DNA from: Nitzschia sp. pyKryTriq1
Lineage: Eukaryota > Bacillariophyta > Bacillariophyceae > Bacillariales > Bacillariaceae
Assembly: GCA_956465555.1 (NCBI GenBank)
Contig: OY101124.1
Coordinates: 372,001 to 436,000, forward strand
Reading direction: 5' to 3'
DNA: 64,000 bases
Shown here: one piece after another, positions 11,990-22,200 of the stretch
How positions within the stretch are numbered: position 1 is the first letter of the stretch
Layout of the letters: each line of letters opens with the position of its first letter
Position numbers and translations under genes: made by a program
Notes under the pieces: generated by a model
Told to the model about the DNA's origin: nothing
The model's database searches: none
What the model saw: only the letters and a program-made list of their open reading frames with translations

Positions 11990-12407
11990 TGCCAAAGTAG
12001 TACTGGCAGTGCACCAGTTCAGACAGTCATTCAATTCGTACTGTGTCATACGTACATCCTGGTCCTACATTGGCAGAAGTAGCAGGCACTCGAACGGTCA
12101 CAGATTCACGAGGCGAGGAATTTTCATCTTCAATCTGGTACCGAGTCGCAATACGACGACGCATCTTCTCCTCGTGATTATGAGGAAAGAGGAGATTTCC
12201 GGAATCCTGTCGCTGGAGCGATGGCGTGGTTTCCTTGGGGTCGTTCGCCATCACGATGGAACGTGGGCGATAGATTGGTTTCGACGCCTCGGCCGCTTTG
12301 TTGTTGTTTTCCGTCATTTTCATCGCCATGACGGCCAAGGCAGCACCCATCGCTGCAGCGCCGACCGCCGTCACCAAGAGCTTGGAATCCCCTTGAGATG
12401 AGGACAT
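10728..12407 (-). CDS. Homoserine kinase (GHMP kinase family)
   Basis: Phosphorylates L-homoserine with ATP, the step before threonine synthase. Three exons on the minus strand: 12407-12056, 11794-11460 and 11336-10728, with splice phases 1 and 0, giving about 431 residues. GHMP motifs appear in order: VPATSANVGPGYD across the first splice, the ATP loop PYARGLGSSSAA in exon 2, and AYLSGAGPTVMAL in exon 3; GHPDNVAPVIYGG is also typical. The first about 90 residues are an extension with one Ala-rich hydrophobic segment (VGAAAMGAALAVMAM) that is not a clean plastid bipartite signal, so location is open. Intron 1 (261 bp) carries a CAG microsatellite. The gene is divergent from the RF3 gene, with a TIR element between them. 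Confidence 0.93.
11958..11988. repeat. CAG microsatellite in homoserine kinase intron 1
   Basis: About ten perfect CAG units lie inside the first intron and close to its 5' splice site, so length variation would not alter the protein. Confidence 0.9.
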
Positions 12408-12762
12408 GATAATGATGATTCTTCGTTACCAATCTATGATGTACGTTGAAGAAAAAGTCTGGTCGTTCTTCTTCTAATATAAATGAAGAAAGATGCTTTC
12501 AAAAACTTTGTATTCAAATGGGAGTAGCTGGAGTCTTTCTATCAAACGGATCGAAAGTCAAAAAGCAGTTCCTATTCCAAGGATTGTCTTTGGTGCATTT
12601 GTGAAAGTATCGTAAAGTAGTCGTCGGAAACGAAATAAACATCAGCATGTTCCGACCTTTGGGCTCTCTCGGCGTTCGTCACAGCGGCTCGCGGCTCGCG
12701 ATCGTTCATCACGCGCAAACACGTGCTTCACCACTCATTTTTTCCCGCCACAAAAACGTGCA
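12408..12762. other. Homoserine kinase 5' flank
   Basis: A 355-bp region up to the TIR element. It includes GCGGCTCGCG repeats at about 12685-12700 and no coding signal; presumed promoter. Confidence 0.45.
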
Positions 12763-13636
12763 GCCTGACTGAGATGTCTGACGTCACTTTTGGTGACATC
12801 ATCATAATGGGAAAGGGCCTATATTAGTCCTCCAAAAAATCCTGTTGGCTTTATTTGTTTTCCCTGATGTCCCACATAAGTACCTCTACTATTCTGTTCT
12901 AATATCCCAGACCACCTGGCTCATCTCCTGCTACCCCATCCCTCACTCAATTTCAGTCTGAACTCCAGCTACCATTTGCCCTTGGTAGACCGATCCCCCA
13001 GACTGGACTTCCACATCTAGGGGCCTGGCCACCGGCCACCGTCTTGTTTTTCACTGCCGTTAGAATCGCTTTTTGAATCAAGGTCGGTAGAGTCACAGTG
13101 GGATCTGGTGCTGAGCCTGACGCGGGATCTGTACGCAAGTAAAAGGAGGGACAGGATGCCGTTTTTAATTTGGCTGATGACCGTAGGCTAAGAAGACGGG
13201 CCAGCAACTACCAGGCTGTACAGAAATATCGAGCCACCAAATCCCCGGAAAAGAAGTGGAGTCATGTACTCCTTATCGGCATGCGCCGGCCAGAGAACCT
13301 ATGCCCCAAGGAGCTGCTTCTGGAAGCAGCTGGTTGGACACAATTCAGTTTGCTACAAGACATCAGAGGCTCCAGTACCGGCTGGGGCTCCGAAGGGGAA
13401 GCGGAGATGCAGGAGGGTGTGAATGAGGACTAAGAGTTAACTGGTGATGGTGGTGTCGGGGGAGTGCGTGCTGTTTGGATTTGTGTGATGGTATTGGTAA
13501 GTTCTTCGACACGAGAAGTCAGAGACGTCAGGAGATTCATGAAAATTTCATTACCAGCTCTCAGCCCAAAACCAAGCAAAAGCCAACAGGATTTTGGCAG
13601 ACTAACTTAGGCCTTTTCCCAAATTCGATGACGTCA
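12763..13636 (+). mobile_element. TIR element, copy 1 (non-autonomous DNA-transposon-like)
   Basis: An 874-bp block. Its left terminus (12763-12877) matches the reverse complement of 55903-56017, and its right terminus (13556-13636) matches the reverse complement of 55148-55232. The two ends of this copy are also imperfect inverted repeats of each other: TGACRTCATC, then GGGAAARGGCCTA, TTAGTC and CCTGTTGGCTTT in the same order. The interior (about 680 bp) has no similarity to the interior of copy 2 and no recognisable transposase; an 87-codon plus-strand frame (13170-13433) and an 84-codon minus frame carry no motif. No clear target-site duplication could be fixed. It lies between two divergent genes. 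Confidence 0.7.
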
Positions 13637-14032
13637 TCACAAACAGAGATGACACTGTACGTACATGTGGGCGAAGGGTCGGTGACATCATCCACGGTCA
13701 GACACAATAAGCTCTTCACTACGTGCGCGACGACGATTGTTCGCAGGCAGGGGGTTCCAAATTCCAAATGACCGATTATTAGTAATAAGCCCTCCAAGTG
13801 GAATGCGAAACGGACGAAATACAGACTTCCACGTATGAAAACTCCCCCGCCTCAATAATAACTCACGCACGCACGTCGGAACGAGAAACTTCGCAGAACC
13901 AACGGTTGACCATGATGGATGATCCACATCATCTTTTCTTCTCTATTCGAGACGACGGGCTACAGTATTAATCCAAGACCACACCCAATTCAATCGAGCA
14001 TTCCTCGATTCCGATTTGCTTTGCCACATACC
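13637..14032. other. RF3 gene 5' flank
   Basis: A 396-bp region from the element end to the RF3 start. It holds another GGTGACATCATC (13680-13691), a word also found in the left terminus of the element at about 12793, and no gene. Confidence 0.45.
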
Positions 14033-16014
14033 ATGAAATTACTACTACTGCTGGTCCTCCTCGTGATCTGCTGCCTTTTCTCGTCGGTATCGAGCTTTCA
14101 AGTTCCCCAACCACAATTGCTGGGTGGTGGTGGTGCAAGAAGGAGTGAGTCTTCTTCTTCTTTTTCGAGAACAAGGCCTTCTACTATCCAATTGTATGAA
14201 ACTATCGAAATCGATAGTAATGATGGTGCGACTAGCGTTACTACTTCCACCAAGGCTCCAGAGATTGAAATCAAACGACGACGAAATCTGGCCATTATTT
14301 CTCATCCCGACTCGGGAAAGACCACCATGACGGAGAAGCTCTTATTGTATGGAGGCGCCCTTCAGCAAGCCGGTGCGGTCCGACAAAAGGCAGAACAACG
14401 AGCAACGCAGTCGGATTTTATGGAAATGGAACAAGAGCGTGGAATTTCCATCAGTTCGACCGTCATGAACTTTGATTATGAAGGTATTCGGGTCAATATC
14501 CTCGATACACCGGGCCATCAGGACTTTTCGGAAGACACGTATCGTGCCTTGGCGGCCGCGGACAATGCCATGATGTTGTTGGATGCCGCGAAGGGTCTAG
14601 AACCGCAGACTCGCAAACTATTTGAAGTGTGCCGGTTGCGCGGCCTTCCTCTGTTTACGTTTTGCAACAAAATGGATCGACCGGCATTGACACCTTATGA
14701 ACTCATGGATCAAATCGAAGAAGAATTTAATCTTGAGTCATTTCCAATTCTTTGGCCTATTGGTGATGGCGAGCGTTTCAAGGGTGTTTTGGACCGTCTC
14801 GAAAATGTGGTTCATCTCTACAAGAAATCAGATACTCGTGGGGGCAAAGCAGAGGTGACGCAAATCTCTATTGATGATACGGAGCAATTGAAGGAGTTGA
14901 TTGCCGATGACGAACTATTTGATAAACTCATGGAGGATAGAGAGATTCTCGACGAACTCATTGCCCCGCTGGATATGGAACGGGTCATGGCGGGTGATCA
15001 AACTCCACTTTTCTTTGGGTCGGCCATGACGAACTTTGGAGTCCAGCTGTTTCTAGACAAGTTCTTGGAAATGGGTACCACGCCCGCTTCTCGACTCGCA
15101 TCAGTCTCGAATGGGGAACAAGGGGAAACAATCACACCCGAACACGAAGAGTTTACTGGTTTTGTCTTCAAGACACAAGCCAACTTGGATCCAAAGCATC
15201 GAGATCGTTTGGCCTATGTGCGCATCGTGTCGGGAACTTACGCCAAGGGAATGAAGGTGGGACATTCACGTTCCAAGGCAGGGAAGAAATACAACTTGGC
15301 CCAAGCTCAGGCATTGTTTGGATCCGATCGTTCCTCCGTCGAGGTAGCCTATCCGGGAGATGTCATTGGTATCAACAATCCAGGATGTTTTGCCATTGGA
15401 GATACTTTGTTCACTGGAAACAATCGAGTAGCCTTTCCAGGCATCCCTTCCTTTTCACCAGAAAAGTTCGCCTACATTCGAGCCCCAAATCCATCCAGTT
15501 ACAAGGCTTTTCGGAAAGGAATGGACCAGCTTTTGGATGAGGGTGCTGTCCAAGCTCTCCGTCAACGAAATGATGACGGCGGCGGTCCATTGGTATGTTC
15601 GAAGTAGTGTTGTGTATCTTGTGTTTGGTGTCAGTAGCTAATCATTGAGTTGGTCGTCTCATTCTGTTCTCTTGACTACCCTTCTTTCTTCTTTCTATCA
15701 TGTACATTCAGATGCTTGCGGCTGTCGGTCAACTACAGTTCGAAGTGGTTCAAGCACGGCTGAAAAATGAATACGGCGTGGAGTCCATAATGGAACCATT
15801 GACGTACACCTTGGCTCGTTGGGCGGACGCTGGCTGGGAGGCCGTGGACAAGGCGGATGCCGCTGGGAAATTGTTTGGAATCATGATTGTCCAAGATCGA
15901 TGGCAACGCCCTGTGTTACTGTTCCGAAATGACTGGAAAGCTGCCAGTGTCGCGGAGGAGGAGAAGTACCTGGAACTGAAACCGTGGTCTCAACCACCAG
16001 ACTTTGAGAGCTAA
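14033..16014 (+). CDS. Peptide chain release factor 3, probably plastid-targeted
   Basis: Translational GTPase that recycles class I release factors. Two exons, 14033-15592 and 15712-16014, phase 0, about 620 residues against about 530 in bacteria. The chosen start (MKLLLLLVLLV) gives a hydrophobic signal peptide ending SSVSS-FQVP, a Phe at the cleavage point as in diatom plastid preproteins, then a Ser/Arg-rich transit-like segment. G motifs: ISHPDSGKTT (about 91), DTPGHQDFSEDT, CNKMDRP and FFGSAMTNFGV. Exon 2 begins within the RF3-typical LAAVGQLQFEVV. EF-G was considered, but the AVGQLQFEVV and FGSAMTNFGV motifs are those of RF3. It converges with the ankyrin gene 109 bp downstream. Confidence 0.92.
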
Positions 16015-16123
16015 AAAAGTGCATCATCATAATATTGTAAACCAATAATTTGAGAAAATAGTTTTGCTTCTACTTCTAGTTTGCTTTACTCTACTAGAGT
16101 AGGTAGATTAGTTATCATAGCTT

Positions 16124-18244
16124 TTATCTTTGACCACTTTGCTGCCATGCTTGCGTCAACACCTTTGGATTCGATCGAAGCAGCCCGTAGATTGTTCTTA
16201 CGGACTGTGCTTCGCGCTCCTCCAACTGCGACGGCTCTGCGGCGGCAGCAGCAGTCATGAAAGGATAGAGACCCGTTCGTTTCGACTGGGATCGCAAGGC
16301 TTTTGGGTACGCTTTGACCAATCTACGAACACCTCCATCCCAGGTAGTTCCTGTCTTTGCGGCTAGTTCCAGTGCCGTTTCACCGTTTCCATTGGTCACC
16401 TTGATGGCCAGAGGATACTCTTCAATGACTCGTGAGATGGCCTGTGACTTGCGCGTGGCGAGCAAGGATTGAGTGGCACTCTTATGGCTCGGTCCACTCG
16501 GCCATGAACAAACCGCATGCAAGGGCAGGTTTTCCAGGTCATCCTTGTCCAGAATCGGCTGCTTGATCTGCCGGGGAAAGGCGTAGAGGGTGATACTCAG
16601 TATCGGTGTGGGGCAGCCCATCTGCATCGCGGCAGCATGAACCGCCGCAAATTGTGCCCCCCGCTTCTTTTGCTTGAGTGAGCCGTACTTGAGAATCATG
16701 ACGGCCCACGTCCAGATCCACCACTTTTTGACAGTATCAACGACTTTCTGGCGGCGTTCCGGGATGGTAAAATCACTTTTCACAGTTCCTTCTTCGTCTG
16801 CCCCGTCATAAATTTCATCCATGACAGCCTGCGAAAATGCCTTGGAATTGCACTTGTACAAAAGTTCAATAGGGCCCTTAATCTTGTCACCCTGCAAACG
16901 ATTTTGGGCCAGTTCTGGGCTATGGGTCAATAGAGTGCGCAAGACGGAAGCCGATGTTCGGCCCAGGCTAGAGGCATCTTCCTTTTCCGGGTGATGGTGG
17001 CTGTAGCTGACCACATGGATGTCCAACGGGCTCAGGCCATCTTTGGTAAATATTTCAATCGACTCGGGGCAGTAATTTAAAAAGAGTCGGACCATGGCAG
17101 CCGCATTCTCCACATCATACTTGTTGTTGCAAACCAAACAAGCATAAGTCAAGGGTGTGTATCCATTCAAGGAACATGGAACCTTGGCAACTTCTGGATT
17201 CATCTGTAGCAGTTTTTCGAGCAGATCCAAAGGTGCGACGGAAAAGTCTTTGGAGCTGCTTTTAAAGGCATTAATATAACCGGTCCCACTCATGACCACC
17301 ATGTGCATAACGGTGGTGCCATCCTTTTTGTACACGTAGCCAATGTCATGGGTTGCAGTACTACTACCTGAACGCTCGAGGCACCTCGCAAAGTCTTCCC
17401 ACATGCACTTGCGAGCATACTTGTAAAGAGAAGGGACTGCCACTTCTTTGATCAAGCTCGTCCCTGTAGTAGAGATTTTATCGAGCAGACTGGGCGAACG
17501 CTTCTTGTTGTTATTGGCCATCAAGTCGGGTGTTGGAGGAACCAACATTGGCAAGGATGAGAGAGGTCCTGCTACCTTGACCATTCCCTTACCATCATTC
17601 GTAGCAGGAGTCATTTGGCCCGGAACGGAAGGGGAGAGGATGTTAGGGGACAAAATTCTCTTAATGGTAGAGTGGGACGATCCTGGAGACTCTTGATGCT
17701 GAGGTGGTGCTGCTGCTGCTGCTGCTGCTGTGGATGGAATAAGCTTCCTATTGCTGCTGAACAAGGTTCGGGAGCGTCGAAGACTGCCGCCACTACTAGT
17801 ATCACCGCTTCTTGACCTTCGGGAACTGCCGCTATCGGATGGTGAGGAGAGAGGAGCCGTGGGAATAATAAAGTTGCTGCTGGTGTTATCTTTCTTTGAT
17901 GGTGACGACGACGACGACGATGATGATCTTCCCTTTTCACCGTGCCAAGATCCCGGCATTAAACGCTTCATTATCATCTTTGTAGGACTTCGCGGTATAA
18001 TATCACTACTGGATGACGATGTCGGCTCCAACCGACCCATGACCGCTTTGCTTTCATCGTAGGTGATCGTTGGGTCTTGTGATGAACCCGCAGAAGAGGA
18101 GTGATTATTATTGTGTTCCGATCTTGAGAGATTCATGTTGTCTCTTTCTTGTTTGCGTCGAATACTGCTCTGTTTGGTTGGAATCGACGCAGGTGAAACT
18201 TCTCCCTTGTTACTATGCTCGATGTCGTTGGGGTATGGGATCAT
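16124..18244 (-). CDS. Ankyrin-repeat-like protein, paralogue of the left-edge gene
   Basis: One exon of 706 residues. Residues 1-260 are Ser/Asn/Ala-rich and disordered, with poly-Ser and poly-Ala tracts. From about residue 275 weak ankyrin-like units appear: GTTVMHMVVMSGT, NGYTPLTYACLVCNN, DGLSPLDIHVVSYSH, then after a Trp-rich hydrophobic segment (KWWIWTWAVMILK) FAAVHAAAMQ, LPLHAVCSWP and GETALELAAKTGT. The spacing is looser than in canonical 33-residue repeats. The C-terminal about 180 residues align with the gene at 1-653. No enzymatic domain. Such proteins are numerous in diatoms and are of unknown function. The first ATG after an upstream in-frame stop was taken as start. Confidence 0.75.
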   Translation of the reverse strand: MIPYPNDIEHSNKGEVSPASIPTKQSSIRRKQERDNMNLSRSEHNNNHSSSAGSSQDPTITYDESKAVMGRLEPTSSSSSDIIPRSPTKMIMKRLMPGSWHGEKGRSSSSSSSSPSKKDNTSSNFIIPTAPLSSPSDSGSSRRSRSGDTSSGGSLRRSRTLFSSNRKLIPSTAAAAAAAPPQHQESPGSSHSTIKRILSPNILSPSVPGQMTPATNDGKGMVKVAGPLSSLPMLVPPTPDLMANNNKKRSPSLLDKISTTGTSLIKEVAVPSLYKYARKCMWEDFARCLERSGSSTATHDIGYVYKKDGTTVMHMVVMSGTGYINAFKSSSKDFSVAPLDLLEKLLQMNPEVAKVPCSLNGYTPLTYACLVCNNKYDVENAAAMVRLFLNYCPESIEIFTKDGLSPLDIHVVSYSHHHPEKEDASSLGRTSASVLRTLLTHSPELAQNRLQGDKIKGPIELLYKCNSKAFSQAVMDEIYDGADEEGTVKSDFTIPERRQKVVDTVKKWWIWTWAVMILKYGSLKQKKRGAQFAAVHAAAMQMGCPTPILSITLYAFPRQIKQPILDKDDLENLPLHAVCSWPSGPSHKSATQSLLATRKSQAISRVIEEYPLAIKVTNGNGETALELAAKTGTTWDGGVRRLVKAYPKALRSQSKRTGLYPFMTAAAAAEPSQLEEREAQSVRTIYGLLRSNPKVLTQAWQQSGQR

Positions 18245-19283
18245 GAACTGCCAAGTATGGTACGCAAAGGAATGATGTGCAGCAGGGTGGAAGGCTGTGG
18301 GCAGCGCTGCTACAGGTGCGACTGCAGTACGACTGATGGATGCTGCGGCTGCTGGGAAGTCAATATATCGAAAAATAATGGAAGAATAACGCTGAATGCT
18401 GCAACGTTGAAAGACTTATGCCACAACACTTGGGATGACTGTTACCGTACGACTACTAGCGTACTTGGTCCATGAATGAATCCTCCTTTTTGTGTTGTTT
18501 ATTTGTGCATCATCATGCACAAAGGAGAGCCGACAAAAACGCAACGACACGAAAGACGAAAGAAGCCGACTGGACAAAAAGCGCCCAGCATCTACCGTAC
18601 TAAAACAGCTACCGTACATACAGTTCGCAGCGAGTATGATGTACCCAGGATGAGACAATAGATGTGTGATCGAGGCTATATTGTTAGGCCAAATATGACA
18701 GTCATTGGTAAATAAATATATGCCTAATGTCTTGGTCAATCCTGCCTTCCGTTACGTTCTGCACTGCTGGAGCAAAATGTCATTTACCCTGAGCCATTAT
18801 GACTCTTTGGAAGCCCAAAAGTTAAGCCCTTAGTGTTGCCTATTCGTAGAATACTGATGACCGAGAAAATATTTAACAGCTGTAGTCGTAACTTAGACTC
18901 TACAATGGCCCCTACCTGACGAAGAGAAGCGCTCGTCGGCAGCTTTTGGGGATGGGGATGCAAAAAATCATCAGCGGGGAGATAAAGGGCCCAACCCTGA
19001 TGGCCCAAGCAAGCGAGAACACTGTCGAACAACATCATGGATCCATGAACAACACGACTCAAACTACTTTCTAGTACTAGTAGATGATGAGTACCCCGGT
19101 AGAGAGACTGCAGTACCGGTAGACTCCGGTACTTGCAGACTATAGTAGGTGGAGCTTCACTACGAATAGCTCTCTCGAGAAGGAGGCTCTACCATGGATT
19201 ATATCTTTGTAATATGACAACTACGTATTTGTAGTCGAACTCTATCTAATAGTCTAGTAGTAGTAAGAGCAAGTGCATACATT
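18245..19283. other. Spacer between two minus-strand genes
   Basis: Includes the ankyrin gene's upstream region and the Tricorn gene's 3' flank. CTAG/ACCGGT palindromic words are dense at 19060-19260. Short minus-strand frames (18416-19062) have no domain. Confidence 0.45.
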
Positions 19284-22200
19284 TTATCGTTTGCATTCCT
19301 TCTCTCCCATGGTCATGTCTTTCTTTCGCTCCGGTGGTTTGGGCACGACAATTGGTTCTGCCTCCAACCACCTTTTCAATTCCATGATCGCCGTCTCGAG
19401 CTGCTTATCCTTCCCCTCGTAGGTTTGGTGAAGGTCGTTGTCCACTTCAATATCAGGGTCCACACCCATATTTTCAATACCCAGGCCCCAATTAAATTTA
19501 TCGTTGTAAGTTCCGATTTCCGGCGCCTAGCAGCAGGGGTACAAGAAAAAAGAGACGGAGAATTCACGTGAGACTTTTAGAGCCAGCAAGACAAATGGGT
19601 GGAGCGCCACACACTCAATGATCTTACCGTCGCAATCCCACCATCGACCAAATGATTATCTGACGCGAGCCAGATACCTCCACCCCAAGTTCTAGTTCCG
19701 ATAAGGCGTCCTAAGCCAAGCTCTGAGATTCCACGCGAGAGACCTTCTCCGTCGCTGGATGTCTTCTCGTCTAGTAAAACAACAAGGTGGCCCCGAAAGG
19801 CAAATTGCTCATCCCAGCCCAATCCGCCGTTGTCCGCATTGTAGTCCCTTGACTGCCAGTACATCCAAGCCTTTCGCTGGAGCACGTCTAGCACCCAGGA
19901 ATCAATATTGCCACCTCGATTGTGACGGACATCAAGGATCATGGCCTCCTTGTTGTAGTCCGGGAAGAACCCACGCGCAAAGGCATTCTCTGCCGCCGGG
20001 CCGGACATGTCCTGTAGGTGGACATATCCGACGGAAAAGCCATTGTCGCTAGCGAGCTTTTCAGCCAGTTGCCTTGTTTTCCACTCCCATGCAAAGTAGC
20101 GCAAGTCATCTGCATCGAACGAAGTGATGGGAACCGTGATCACGGTTTCCACAGAGGCGTCGCCGCCGTCGTCCTCGCCTTCGGAATCCAGCGGCTCTCC
20201 CGAAGCTAGCCGCAACACATCGAGTTTCACGGAATTACCTGCCATCCCACGGAGAAGCATGTGGATATCAGGAACATGCATGACACTTTCTCCATTGATA
20301 CCCACAATGACATCGCCCACTTGTAGCCCTCTTTGCCCACTGAGTCGCAAGGTATTGTCACTGAGAGGGCTATAAATCTGAACATTTCCGTCGATGAGAC
20401 CAAAGTCTGGGTCCCTTTCCGCGATGCCCGTGATTCGATAGCCTTTCCATTCGGGAGCTCGCTGGAAAGTAGCTCCCAAACTCGCCACAGAGTGAGCCAT
20501 TGTCAAAACTCTATCGCCGTGCATTGGTGAATCGTATTCGCCACCGTAAACAAATACATGCAGGGCACTGAGCTCGGATGCCATTTGCACCAGGACGTCA
20601 TCGAGCTCCTCTCTCTTGGCACACCGGGAAACCAGCGGTAGATACCGACTGTGAACAACAGGCCAGTCGATTCCTGTCATATCTGCGTCATAAAAGTAGT
20701 CACGAAGCATTCGCCAAGCATCGTCGTAGAGCTGTCGATACTCCAGGGACGGCCAAACACTCAGATGGATGCCACGGGCCGACACAATGTTCTCATCCAG
20801 CTCACTGTCCATCAGCAATCTGGAAATCCCAAGACCACTGTTGGCTGTCACTGTATGTTGTCCATCGGGCGAAAATCCAAAGAAAAGGTAGCGACCGCAC
20901 GAGCTTCGGCCATAATTAGCCAACTTTCGACTCGTTGGCGAGAATGTTTTGGATACGTATTCATCCGATGGGTAGTCGTCTGCCAGATAAACCACTAGAG
21001 ACTCCGTGTCGTCCTCACTGGCAATCAGTACAAAGCTGCCGTCGTCGGGGGTCTGACTCAGAAGTTCAATGTAGTTTGCTTCAGGGATAGTAGCCACGCG
21101 GTAGGCGTGTCTCGCAAAGGAAAAGGTGCGGTCGCTTTCGGGGCCAAAGTCAATGTCCATGTCTTGCGGAAAGTCGGCGGCACGGAGTGTGTCGTCTTCC
21201 GCCGTAGTGTTGTTTTCCGAACTTGCATTTTCTACTGTTCCCGCTGCTCCATCCTCCAAGCGCCGTGATCCACCCTTGACGCGGCGAGCAGTGAAAGCAT
21301 CGTCCGCCAAGCCAAATGCTCCAGCCAACGAATTCTGCAATAGACTTCGACGATGCGAACTTGTAGCACTCATGGCAGCCTTGATGGACTGTCTTCGAGC
21401 CAACATGGCGTCTACTTTCAATTCAGAGGCACCGCCGCCGCTAAAAGGCCCCTCCCTCTGAGTTGTTGAATTCTTGGGGTAGAAAGGAAGAGCAAACAAA
21501 GCCTTTTGCTTTTTGAAATGGGGCATGGGCTGCCTAGTCCCCCACGGGCTTTTGACATCTGTGGAGATATCACGATCCGAGAGAAAAAAGAGAGTCGTGG
21601 CTACGTCATCGGGTGGATCGTCGCCAAGCAGAGTGGCCATGGATACATCACGGTCATACGTGTGCATGTCAGCGGTACTCTTTCCCCAGTAAGCGCTCAC
21701 GGAATTGAAACGGTCGGGAGTTGCTTGCACGATCCGTCCGATTTCAATGTCGGCAACTTTGTCTTCACCCCGCGGATCCCCGAGGTCGACAATGCTAATG
21801 ACCGAAAATTGGTTTCGAGCATTGTGTTCGACGGCCAGGTACCGGCCACCAGGGCTAAATGACAAATGCGCTTCTTCTCCCACCATAGGTTGGCCGATTT
21901 CGTTCTCTTGCGGCAATACCACCACTTCGGGTACCTCGCGATTGGTCATATTTTGATAGTGGGGCAAATTCATGACGACGATTCGCCCATCTCTGTCCGT
22001 CCACGCCATTCGGCGTCCACAAGGACTAATCTTCACCGACGTTGCTTCCACACTCCCCAGCCCGCCTTCTTTGGTGCTACCACCAGAGACGTGTCCACCC
22101 AAAAACGGTTTGGGGAGATGCTCCATATCCAAAAAGAGTGGAGTCGCACTCGACTGGGTTTCGATCAAATAGAAAGCTTGTTCCGCCGTTTCTGTGAGGG

